Of a stretch of 64,000 nucleotides of DNA, positions 33,419 through 41,465 are shown one piece after another; position 1 is the first letter of the stretch; every line of letters begins with the position of its first letter. Origin of the DNA: Streptomyces sp. NBC_01431 (GTDB lineage: Bacteria > Actinomycetota > Actinomycetes > Streptomycetales > Streptomycetaceae); the NCBI RefSeq assembly GCF_036231355.1, contig NZ_CP109496.1:4898001-4962000 (forward strand). Direction: 5' to 3'. The notes beneath the pieces are model-generated. The model was not told the DNA's origin. It did no database searches and was given only the letters and a program-made list of their open reading frames with translations. Both the position numbers and the translations under genes were made by a program.

Positions 33419-34747
33419 GTGTCGGACAGGTCGCAGACGTCGCACGGCCCGGAGGCTCAGAGCCTCGTGCGGCAGCAGGGCATCAGCCGGGGCATCAGCG
33501 TGGGGGAGCTGGACCTCGACGGTCTGGACGGGGGTGTCCTGTCTCTGACGCCCGCGCCGGGCGGGCCGCCGGTCGGCCACGGCGAGGTGTACGTCCTGGT
33601 CAGGCTGCGGGGGCGGCCGGTCGGGACGGTGATCGAGCAGGTCCGGGAGGGCGACGACGCGGCCGAGGTGCTGGCCGGGGCGGCCCGCAAGCAGCTCACC
33701 GGGTTCGTGCCCGAGGAGCGGCCCGCGCCCGGTGTGGCGCTGCCGCGCGCGAGCGTCGTCGTCGCCACCCGGGAACGCGCGAGCCAACTCGCCCGCGCCC
33801 TGGACTCGTTGCTCGGTCAGGACCACCCCGACCACGAGATCCTCGTCGTCGACAACAACCCCGCCACCGACCAGACCCGCGAACTGGTCGAGCGGCGCTA
33901 CGCCCCGCTCGGCGTGCGCTACCTGACCGAACCCGTGCCGGGTCTGGCCGCCGCCCACAACCGGGGCGTCGCCGCCGCGCACGGCGAGATCATCGCGTTC
34001 ACCGACGACGACGTGATCGCCGACCGGCGCTGGCTCTCCTCGCTGGCCGCGCTTTTCGCCCAGGACCCCCGACTCGGCTGCGCCACCGGCCTCATCCTGC
34101 CCGCCCGGCTGACCACTCCCGCCCAGATCCTGCTGGAGAGCCACGGCGGCTTCACCAAGGGCTTCGCACCCCGCCACTTCGACCCGCGCAGACCGCCCGC
34201 CGACGAACCGCTGTTCCCGTTCACGGCGGGAAGGTTCGGCTCGGGCGCCAACATGGCGTTCCGGGCCGCGGCGCTGCGCGCGGTCGGCGGCTTCGACCCG
34301 GCGACCGGCACCGGTACCCCGGCCCGCGGCGGCGACGACCTGTACGCCTTCGCCCGGATCGTCGTGGCCGGCCACCGGCTCAGCTACACGCCCGAGGCGC
34401 TGGTGTGGCACCACCACCGCGAGACCTGGCAGGACCTGGAGAACCAGGCGTACGGATACGGCGCCGGGCTCACCGCCTACCTCACCGCGATCATCGCGCG
34501 ACGCCCGGCGCTGCTGCCCGCGCTGCTCGCCCGGGTGCCGCGCGGCATCGCGCACGCGCTCGCCATCAGCGCCCATCGCGACGCCGGCGAGCAGTCCGTA
34601 CCCGGCGAGCACGGCTCGCAGAGCTACCCCTGGCCGCGCTCGCTGTCCCGCCTGGAGCGCCGGGGCATGCTGTACGGGCCGCTCGGCTATCTGCGCGCCC
34701 GGCGCCGGGTGCGCGGCCACCGGCTGCCCTGGCAGGTGGCCCGATGA
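33419..34747 (+). CDS. Family 2 glycosyltransferase
   Basis: The 442-aa product has a GT-A nucleotide-sugar domain at about 110-360: ASVVVATRERASQLARAL, ILVVDNNPATDQTREL, the metal-binding FTDDDVIADRRWL, GSGANMAFRAAALRAVGGFD and RGGDDLYAFARIV, with WHHHRETWQDLENQAYGYG after it. About 100 residues precede the GT domain and contain a small beta-rich region (VYVLVRLRGRPVGTVIEQV). There are no clear membrane helices, so it is cytosolic or peripheral. GTG 33419 follows GGGGGGAAACGCA. The end overlaps the deacetylase start by four bases. Confidence 0.9.
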   Translation: MSDRSQTSHGPEAQSLVRQQGISRGISVGELDLDGLDGGVLSLTPAPGGPPVGHGEVYVLVRLRGRPVGTVIEQVREGDDAAEVLAGAARKQLTGFVPEERPAPGVALPRASVVVATRERASQLARALDSLLGQDHPDHEILVVDNNPATDQTRELVERRYAPLGVRYLTEPVPGLAAAHNRGVAAAHGEIIAFTDDDVIADRRWLSSLAALFAQDPRLGCATGLILPARLTTPAQILLESHGGFTKGFAPRHFDPRRPPADEPLFPFTAGRFGSGANMAFRAAALRAVGGFDPATGTGTPARGGDDLYAFARIVVAGHRLSYTPEALVWHHHRETWQDLENQAYGYGAGLTAYLTAIIARRPALLPALLARVPRGIAHALAISAHRDAGEQSVPGEHGSQSYPWPRSLSRLERRGMLYGPLGYLRARRRVRGHRLPWQVAR

Positions 34748-35547
34748 GCGGCCGGGCCGCCCGCATCCCGGTGCTCCTGTACCACGCGGTGATGGACGAC
34801 CCGCCGGACTGGATCGCCGAATTCACCGTCACACCAAGGCAGTTCGCGGACCAGCTCGACGTCATCCGCGACAGTGGGCGTACGCCGGTGACCATCAGCG
34901 CGCTCGCCGCGCACCTCGCCGGGCGGGCCCCGCTGCCGCCCCGGCCCGTCGTGCTCACCTTCGACGACGGGTTCGCCGACCTGCCGGGGAGCACCGCCGA
35001 GGCGCTCGCCGAGCGTGCCGTGCCCGCCACCGCCTATCTGACCACCGGCGCGATCACGCCCGGCCGCCGCAGCCTGCTGCCGCCCGCCCCGATGATGAGC
35101 CTCGACCAGGCGAAGCTCCTGGAGGAGTACGGCCTCGAAGTCGGCGGGCACACCATCTCGCACCCGCAGCTCGACACGCTGACGCCCAGCGCCCTCAAGC
35201 GTGAACTCGTGGAGTCCAAGGCTGTGTTGGAGGACGCGCTCGGCCACCGGATCGATCATCTCGCCTATCCGCACGGCTACAACAGCCGCGCCGTGCGCAC
35301 GGCCGCGCGCGCCGCCGGGTACGAGACGGCGGTGGCGGTACGGCACGCGCTCAGCTCGGAGCGCGACGAGGCGTACCGCATCGCCCGGCTCATCCTGCGC
35401 CGCGGTCACACCCTCGCCGACGTCGGGGCATGGATGCGCGGGGAGGGGGCGCGCGCGGCGCCGTACAACGACTCGCTGCGGACGGTCGGCTGGCGCCTGT
35501 ACCGGCGGACCAGGGCCGCCGTGAAAGGGCCGGTGTTCGCGGGCTAG
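34744..35547 (+). CDS. Polysaccharide deacetylase (NodB domain)
   Basis: The 267-aa product carries the NodB metal triad: Asp-Asp in VVLTFDDGFADL near residue 78, and the two His of GGHTISHPQLD near 137. It also has IPVLLYHAVMDDPP at the start and LAYPHGYNSRAVRTAARAAGYETAVAV. These enzymes remove acetyl groups from N-acetylated sugars. No signal peptide is visible, so it may act on a cytosolic or lipid-linked intermediate, or leave by another path. ATG 34744 overlaps the glycosyltransferase stop (ATGA), showing coupling. Confidence 0.88.
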   Translation: MSGRAARIPVLLYHAVMDDPPDWIAEFTVTPRQFADQLDVIRDSGRTPVTISALAAHLAGRAPLPPRPVVLTFDDGFADLPGSTAEALAERAVPATAYLTTGAITPGRRSLLPPAPMMSLDQAKLLEEYGLEVGGHTISHPQLDTLTPSALKRELVESKAVLEDALGHRIDHLAYPHGYNSRAVRTAARAAGYETAVAVRHALSSERDEAYRIARLILRRGHTLADVGAWMRGEGARAAPYNDSLRTVGWRLYRRTRAAVKGPVFAG

Positions 35548-35598
35548 CGCCCGCGGGAGCGGTCTGCGGTGTAGCCACACAGACGCGAAGAGTGTTCT

Positions 35599-35604
35599 TA
35601 TACT
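35599..35604 (+). promoter_or_regulatory. Candidate -10 element before the TTA-containing membrane protein gene
   Basis: TATACT stands out in an otherwise G+C gap, 70 nt before the GTG start at 35674. No clear -35 hexamer lies 17-19 nt upstream (CACACA at the expected place). A promoter here would separate the second half of the locus from the GT2-deacetylase pair. Confidence 0.4.
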
Positions 35605-35673
35605 TCGCTCAAGGGGACAGCCAGGGGACAGCGGCGTGACGGCCGCGACCACATCTGTGGGGGGAGTCGCACT

Positions 35674-37593
35674 GTGCAACAACGTGTGCCCGCGCCGGCC
35701 CGGGGGAGCAAGCGACGGCCCCCCGGCGGCACGGCCCGACAGCAGGCGGCCGACGGGCCCGTGAAGGGCGCCCCGCGACGCTGGTCGGGACCCGATCTGA
35801 TACAGCCTCAAATCCTGTTCACCTGGCTGCCGTTGGCGCTCGCGGCCGCGTTATGGGCGTACTCGCTGCCGCACATCGACTACCGCCACATGGGCGACTG
35901 GGGCCTGCTCGACAAGCTGCCCGCCGCCTTCTGCGTGTCCCTCGCCGTCCTGACCGGCGGCTTCGTCGTCAGCCTGCGGCGGGCGGGCACCGCGCCCTGG
36001 TGGCCGGGGCTCTACAGCGTGGCCCTGCTCTTCGCGCTGAAGGCGCCCACCGCGATCCTGTACGACTCGGTGCGCTACCCCTGGTCCTCCAAGCACGACG
36101 CGGTGGTCAACCACCTTCTCGCCAACCAGGAGCTGCGGCCGGGCGTACCGCTGTCCGGCAACATGGCGGCGTACGACCAGTGGCCCGGCTTCTTCACGCT
36201 CAACGCCGGTCTGGTGCGCGCCTTCGGCGTGGACACCGCGGCCTCCTACCTCAACTGGGCCTCGCTGTTCTACGGCGTCGTCCTGATCCCGGTGCTCGTC
36301 CTGATCTACCGCACCTTCGCCGAGGACTGGCGGCTGGTGTGGACCGGCGTATGGATCTTCGAGGTCGCCAACTGGGTCGGCCAGGACTACTTCTCGCCGC
36401 AGGGCATGGCGCTGATCCTGCACCTGGCGGTGCTCGCCGTGGTGTTCCGGCACTTCGTACGCCCGGGGGCCGCCGGCGAGCTGCGGTCGCGGGCCAACCT
36501 CGACCCGGCCGCGGCCAGCGTCCCGCCGCCCACCACGGGGCGCCAGCGAGCCGTCTGCATCACCATCCTCGCGCCGATGATCGCCGCCATCAACTTCACC
36601 CACCAGCTCACCCCGGTGATGCTGTGCGTCGCCCTGGTCGCCCTCAACCTGACCCGGCGCTACCGAAACCCCGGGCTGCTCGTCGTCACGGCCGTCATCA
36701 TGCTGATCTGGGACGTCACGATGGGGCGCCCGCTGTTCGTGGAGACGCTCGCCTCCCTGAAGGAGTCGGTGGGCAACCTCCTCAACAACTCGCGCGCCGG
36801 ATACGCGGGTCAACTCACCGGCCCCGGACCGGTGTTGCAGGGCCGCGCCGATGTCGTCATGGTGCTGGTGATCGCCGCTCTCGCGGCGGTCGCCGTCGTC
36901 CTGCGGCGCAAGCTGGTCAAGAGCGCACTGCCGCTGCTGCTGGTGTCGGTGGCGCCGGTGCCACTGTTCGCCGTCAACGACTACGGCGGCGAAATGCTCT
37001 TCAGGGTCTACCTGTTCGGGCTGCCCGGTGCCGCGTTCTTCGCCGCCGCGGCCCTGGTGCCGGCGGCGGCCGGGCAGGGCGAGGGGCGGATCAGACCCGT
37101 GGTGCGCCAACGGGTCGCGGCCGTCGCGCTGCCGGTGGTGCTCGCCCTGCTCGTCGCCGGGTTCATCCCCGCCTACTACGGCAAGGAGCGCATGTACTAC
37201 ACGCCGCCCGCCGAGACGGCGATGGTGACCAAGGTGCTCGACAACGCGCCCAAGGGCTCGATGATCCTCGCCGTCACCGGCTCCTTCCCGCAGTCGCTGC
37301 ACCGCTACGACCAGCTGGAGCACTGGTACGTGGCGGAACAGGAGGAGCCGCAGAACGCGATCATGCTGCGGGATCCGGTGGGCTACCTGGAGCCCCAACT
37401 ACCCAAGGACGGGCGGCCGGTGTACTTCATCCTCACGCGCACGCAGGACATCTACACGGCGGGGGAGGGGCTGCTCCCCGCAGGCGGCTTCCAGCAGCTC
37501 AAGTCCAAGCTCAAGGCTTCGCCGAGGTTCCGGGTGATCGACGAAAGCGCGTACGGAACGGTGTTGCAGTACGTGGCACCGCCCACCCGCTGA
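35674..37593 (+). CDS. Large polytopic membrane protein, possible GT-C-like glycan enzyme; TTA codon
   Basis: The 639-aa product has about 11-13 membrane helices after a basic Pro/Gly-rich cytoplasmic head (1-45). Between helices 1 and 2 is PHIDYRHMGDWGLLDKLP. A motif-rich region DSVRYPWSSKHDAVVNHLL and WIFEVANWVGQDYFSPQGMA follows. The C-terminal 130 residues are extracytoplasmic (YYGKERMYYTPPAETAM, HRYDQLEHWYVAEQ, PVYFILTRTQDIYTAGEGLL). The layout, with a soluble end outside and an acidic first loop, is like GT-C glycosyltransferases, but no family was recognised. Codon 60 is TTA (35851-35853), which requires the bldA tRNA. GTG 35674 follows GGGGAG by 9 nt. Confidence 0.75.
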   Translation: MQQRVPAPARGSKRRPPGGTARQQAADGPVKGAPRRWSGPDLIQPQILFTWLPLALAAALWAYSLPHIDYRHMGDWGLLDKLPAAFCVSLAVLTGGFVVSLRRAGTAPWWPGLYSVALLFALKAPTAILYDSVRYPWSSKHDAVVNHLLANQELRPGVPLSGNMAAYDQWPGFFTLNAGLVRAFGVDTAASYLNWASLFYGVVLIPVLVLIYRTFAEDWRLVWTGVWIFEVANWVGQDYFSPQGMALILHLAVLAVVFRHFVRPGAAGELRSRANLDPAAASVPPPTTGRQRAVCITILAPMIAAINFTHQLTPVMLCVALVALNLTRRYRNPGLLVVTAVIMLIWDVTMGRPLFVETLASLKESVGNLLNNSRAGYAGQLTGPGPVLQGRADVVMVLVIAALAAVAVVLRRKLVKSALPLLLVSVAPVPLFAVNDYGGEMLFRVYLFGLPGAAFFAAAALVPAAAGQGEGRIRPVVRQRVAAVALPVVLALLVAGFIPAYYGKERMYYTPPAETAMVTKVLDNAPKGSMILAVTGSFPQSLHRYDQLEHWYVAEQEEPQNAIMLRDPVGYLEPQLPKDGRPVYFILTRTQDIYTAGEGLLPAGGFQQLKSKLKASPRFRVIDESAYGTVLQYVAPPTR

Positions 37594-37644
37594 TCGTCCC
37601 CGATCGCCGGACAGGCTGGTTGTGCCCGTTGCCGGGATCGCCCC

Positions 37645-37747
37645 GCCAGGGGCGCGGGGAACTGCGCGATCAAGCCCGCACGGTCCGCGGCCGAAGGGGG
37701 GCCAGGGGCGCGGGGAACTGCGCGATCAGCCCCACACGGTCCGCAGT
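37645..37747 (+). repeat. Dispersed noncoding repeat, copies 2 and 3 (tandem)
   Basis: Two copies of the GCCAGGGGCGCGGGGAACTG-type unit lie at 37645-37690 and 37701-37747 (56-base period), in the same orientation as the copy before hutI. They fill most of the gap between the polytopic membrane protein gene and the small membrane protein gene. Confidence 0.85.
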
Positions 37748-37796
37748 CGAGTAACGACACACACTCACCACCCCCGATGACCCGGAGGTCGTCGCA

Positions 37797-38195
37797 ATGA
37801 CCCTCAACCAGACCCACATCAGAGTCACCGTCGCACTCTCCGGCTGGCTCGCGCTCGCGGCATCCGCACTGCCGAGCCCGAGCCCCGCCCGCTGGATCCC
37901 GGTACTGATCTTCGTCGTCCTCGGCCCCGGCTTCGCGCTGCTCTACCCGCAGCCCGACACCCTGCGGCCGGGGGCCCGCCTGGAGGCGCTGGCGCTCGCC
38001 GCGCCGCTCAGCCTGTCGTTCGGGGCGCTCGTGTCCACCTGCCTCTTCCTCGTGCACGGCTTCTCCGCGACCGCCTTCCTGATCTCGCTGGCCGCCTTCT
38101 CGACCGTGGCCTGCGCCTTCCCCGGGCTGCCGTTGCCGGCCGCGACCCGGGGCGCCGTCGAGCGCACCCGCGCCAAACCCGGGGCCGGACGGTGA
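37797..38195 (+). CDS. Small membrane protein (DUF1616-like)
   Basis: The 132-aa product has four probable helices (about 10-27, 33-50, 66-84 and 90-110) with WIPVLIFVVLGPGFALLYP and LEALALAAPLSLSFGALVSTC. The pattern LGPGxALLxP before a Leu/Ala-rich helix resembles the start of DUF1616 proteins found in glycan loci, but the protein is much shorter. GGAGG lies 8 nt before ATG 37797. It overlaps the GH26-like gene by four bases, so it may assist that protein or the flippase. Confidence 0.6.
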   Translation: MTLNQTHIRVTVALSGWLALAASALPSPSPARWIPVLIFVVLGPGFALLYPQPDTLRPGARLEALALAAPLSLSFGALVSTCLFLVHGFSATAFLISLAAFSTVACAFPGLPLPAATRGAVERTRAKPGAGR

Positions 38196-39304
38196 TCCGG
38201 TTACGGGGGCGCCGCGGCTTCGTCCCCGTCGTGGTGATCCTCGCGGCCGGGCTGATCGCCGGGCTCGGTATCTGGCTCGCCCAGCCGGAGAAGCGATCCG
38301 GGGCCCCCGGGTGGGACGCGCTGCCCGCCGACGCGGCTTCGGGCCCCGCGCCGGCCGGCCGGTGCGCACCCTCGGCGACGCTGGTTCCGCCGTGCGGGGC
38401 CTGGTGGGGCGCGTACGTCCCGTACGCGAAGAACGGCTCCCTGAAGGACGCCGTGCACGGCTTCGAGTCCCGGATCGGGCGCAGGATCGATCTGCTGTAC
38501 ACCTACCACGACATGTCCAGCACACCACTCGACGGTGAGCTGCTGACCCCCGACGAGCAGGAGCTCGGCCGGGACCGGATGCTCATGCTGGCCTGGGAGT
38601 CCACCGTCTGGCGCAAGCCGCACCACGAGGGATACACGGAGGACCAGCTGGGCTGGGCCAAGCTTGCCTCGGGCGCGTACGACGAGGAGATCATTGATCC
38701 GCAGGCGCGCCGCATCAAGGCGTACGGGAAGCGGATCTTCTTCTCCTTCGACCAGGAGGTCGACGCCCGCACCCCGGACGCGGGGACACCCGAGGAGTAC
38801 GTGGCCGCCTACCGCCACCTGCACGACCGGTTCAGGGAACTCGGTGTGGACAACGTGGTGTGGGTGTGGACGGTGTCGGGCTATCTGCCCAACGGCGAGC
38901 TGTTCAAGCGGCTGTATCCCGGCGACGACTACGTCGACTGGATCGGCATGGACCAGTACAACTACTACCTCTGCCACAAGACCACCGACTGGCAGAGCTT
39001 CGCGGACAGTCAGAAGCCCACCTACGACTGGCTGCGGGCGAACGTCTCCGACCGCAAGCCGATCATGCTCTCCGAGTTCGCCACCGCACCCGATCCGAGC
39101 CGGCCGCAACGGGCCGGGCAGTGGTACGAGCAGGTGCCCGGCGTCGCGAAGAGCGCCCTGCCGGACGCGAAGGCGCTGGTGATGTGGGACCGGTCGGTGC
39201 CGGGCAAGGACTGCGATCTGACGGTCAACTCCGGTTCCGCGCTCGCCGGTTACAGGCGCGCCGGTTCGGACGCCTACTTCAGGCAGCCCGTTCCCGGTCG
39301 CTGA
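38192..39304 (+). CDS. GH26-like secreted or membrane-anchored glycoside hydrolase; TTA codon
   Basis: The 370-aa product starts with a basic head and one hydrophobic helix (about 10-29, a signal anchor or signal peptide). The catalytic region has the clan GH-A layout of GH26: WWGAYVPYAKNGSLKDAV, YHDMSSTPL, the acid/base Glu in FFSFDQEVDAR, VWVWTVSGYLPNGE, WIGMDQYNYYLC and the nucleophile Glu in IMLSEFATA near 290. It may trim or transfer the polymer made by the locus. Codon 4 is TTA (38201-38203), so translation depends on bldA almost from the start. GTG 38192 overlaps the previous stop; the 3' end overlaps the convergent flippase gene by 26 bases. Confidence 0.8.
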   Translation: MIRLRGRRGFVPVVVILAAGLIAGLGIWLAQPEKRSGAPGWDALPADAASGPAPAGRCAPSATLVPPCGAWWGAYVPYAKNGSLKDAVHGFESRIGRRIDLLYTYHDMSSTPLDGELLTPDEQELGRDRMLMLAWESTVWRKPHHEGYTEDQLGWAKLASGAYDEEIIDPQARRIKAYGKRIFFSFDQEVDARTPDAGTPEEYVAAYRHLHDRFRELGVDNVVWVWTVSGYLPNGELFKRLYPGDDYVDWIGMDQYNYYLCHKTTDWQSFADSQKPTYDWLRANVSDRKPIMLSEFATAPDPSRPQRAGQWYEQVPGVAKSALPDAKALVMWDRSVPGKDCDLTVNSGSALAGYRRAGSDAYFRQPVPGR

Positions 39305-41465
39305 ACCAGCGGTGGATCAGGGCGGCCGCCGCGGCCGCGCACAGCCCGGCGAAGACGGGCAGCGCGACCGCGGCGAACGTCCCCTGTGCCGCCCAGCCCA
39401 CGACCGCGAGCACCCACACCGCGACCGAGGTGACCCGCCAGTGCGCGCCGACCGCGCGCAGGGCCACCGTCGCCAGCGCCAGGCACAGCAGTTGCAGGGC
39501 CGTCGGCAGCCAGCGCGCCACCCCGCCCGGGTCGGCGAACCCGGCGGTCTCGGCGAGGAACCGGACCAGCTGGGCGTGCCAGGGGCCGGACACCGGATCG
39601 GGCGGTACGCCGAGGATGACCGGCGCGGTGTGCAGCCCGGCGACGGTCACCCAGAGACCGGCCACGAGCAGCCCCGGGCACGGCCGGTACAGCGACACCG
39701 CCGCGCTGCACACCACGATGAGCAGCACCCCCGCGGTCAGGCTGACCGGCGGCAGGGCGTGCAGGAGGCCGGTGCCGTTGAGGTGGGCGCCGGGGGTGTC
39801 CTCGGCCCGCGACAGCGGCACCCAGAACAGTCCCGCCGCCAGGCCGAGCAGCAGCCACAGCGCGGTCGTCAGGAGTGACTCGTCGCTCTCGCGGGCCGCC
39901 GGATCGGGCAGGGTGCGCAGGTGCAGGGTGGTCGCGAAGCCCTGTTCGGGGTGGGCGCCGGGCACGTACACGGGGATGCCGAGGGCGGGGGTCGCGGTGT
40001 CCATGCCGCCGCGCAGATACGCGGTCTGGGTGGCCCAGCGCGTGCCGTACTCCTGGGCCTCCTCGGTTCGGGCGGCCTGCGCCCGCCGGGCCCAACTGGT
40101 GCCGTACTCCTCGGACTTGGGCCTGCCGGGGGTGCGGATCGTGGCGCGGCCCGCGAGCGCGCCGCGCAGTCCCGGTACGCAGCACAGCGCCATCACGCTC
40201 ATCGCGCACAGCTGTGCCCAGCCCGCGCCGGAGATGCCGAACCTGCCGAGCAGCACCGCTGCGCTGCCCAGCACCAGGGTGCACATCGCGCCCTGGAGGA
40301 TCGCCAGCATGCCGGTGCGGCCCTGGACGCGAAGGACCCCGATGTACAGCTCGACGGCGACCCGCGGGATCGCGGCGGCGGCCAGCAACTGGAGGACCAG
40401 CGTGCCGTGTTGGGCGTAGTCGCCGCCGAAGGGGCCGAGGATCCGGCGGGCGAACAGGATGAGGAAGAGCACGACCGGGATCAGCAGCAGCGCCATCCGG
40501 CGCAGCGCCCCGCGCACCCCGTCGGCGAGCTTGTCCGGGCTGTGCGAGGAGTGCGCGGTCAGCGAGGAGGCCATGTTCGTGGCCATGAACTCCATGGTTC
40601 CGCCGACCGTGTACGCGATGAAGAAGAAGCCGTTCTGCGCGGCGGGGAAGCGCACCGCGACCATCACCGGAAGCAGGTTGATCATCGCGAGCGAGAACAG
40701 CGCTCCGACCGAGTCGCCGGCCAGGAAACGGCCGATCTCGCGCAGCTCGGGCACCGGCCGGTCCCGGTCGGCGGCCGCCTGCGCGGGGATCAGCCTGCGG
40801 AAGATCAGCCAGCCCAGCGGCAGGATGGACAGCACCATGGCCGCCGCCCAGGAGACGAAGACGCCGAGCGCGAGACTCGCGCAGGCGGCGAGCAGGAGCA
40901 GCTTGCCGAGCGAGAACACGGCGTTGCCGACCGGCACCCAGATCGCCTTGCGCAGACCGGTCAGGACGCCGTCCTGAAGGGTGAGGATCGCCCAGGCCAC
41001 CGCCGACACCGTGAAGACCGCCCCGGTGGTGAGCCCGGCCAGTGGCGCGTAGGAGGGCCCCCACAGCGGCAGCGTGAACAGGAAGACGACGGACGCGACG
41101 GCCACCACGGCGGTGCTCGCCACATAGGCGCGCAGCACGAGCGGACCGGTGGAGCGACCGGCCCGCGGTATGTAGCGGACCACCGCGCCGATCATGGTGG
41201 TGGCGGTGATGGAGGCGAGCAGCTTCATCGCGGCGATGGCGGCCGAGCCCTGCCCGACCGCCTCCTCGCTGTAGTAGCGGGCCGCGACCAGCCAGAAGCC
41301 GAGGCCGAGGGCGGCCGAGACGGCGGTGGAGAGCATCAGGGCGTAGGCGTTGCGGAACATCGAGTCCCCGCCGCCGTCGCCGGTGGTGGGGGGCGGGCCG
41401 TGGGTGACGGCCCGGTCGGACGGCACGGCGGTGTCCTCGATCTCGGTTCTGGCCGTGTCAGACAC
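39279..41465 (-). CDS. Polysaccharide flippase (MOP superfamily) with an extra C-terminal membrane domain
   Basis: The 728-aa product is much longer than a usual Wzx-type flippase (450-500 aa). Residues about 38-450 hold 12 helices typical of oligosaccharide exporters (YALMLSTAVSAALGLGFWLVA, YYSEEAVGQGSAAIAAMKL, LVRYIPRAGRS-like). A polar linker with two similar units, EEYGTSWARRA and QEYGTRWATQTA, lies at about 455-490. A further five or six helices cover 531-728 and look like the first half of the neighbouring 35674-37593 product. It should move lipid-linked glycan across the membrane. GTG 41465 overlaps the upstream aminotransferase gene by 8 bases. The minus-strand pair faces the rest of the locus. 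Confidence 0.83.
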   Translation of the reverse strand: MSDTARTEIEDTAVPSDRAVTHGPPPTTGDGGGDSMFRNAYALMLSTAVSAALGLGFWLVAARYYSEEAVGQGSAAIAAMKLLASITATTMIGAVVRYIPRAGRSTGPLVLRAYVASTAVVAVASVVFLFTLPLWGPSYAPLAGLTTGAVFTVSAVAWAILTLQDGVLTGLRKAIWVPVGNAVFSLGKLLLLAACASLALGVFVSWAAAMVLSILPLGWLIFRRLIPAQAAADRDRPVPELREIGRFLAGDSVGALFSLAMINLLPVMVAVRFPAAQNGFFFIAYTVGGTMEFMATNMASSLTAHSSHSPDKLADGVRGALRRMALLLIPVVLFLILFARRILGPFGGDYAQHGTLVLQLLAAAAIPRVAVELYIGVLRVQGRTGMLAILQGAMCTLVLGSAAVLLGRFGISGAGWAQLCAMSVMALCCVPGLRGALAGRATIRTPGRPKSEEYGTSWARRAQAARTEEAQEYGTRWATQTAYLRGGMDTATPALGIPVYVPGAHPEQGFATTLHLRTLPDPAARESDESLLTTALWLLLGLAAGLFWVPLSRAEDTPGAHLNGTGLLHALPPVSLTAGVLLIVVCSAAVSLYRPCPGLLVAGLWVTVAGLHTAPVILGVPPDPVSGPWHAQLVRFLAETAGFADPGGVARWLPTALQLLCLALATVALRAVGAHWRVTSVAVWVLAVVGWAAQGTFAAVALPVFAGLCAAAAAALIHRWFSDRERAA

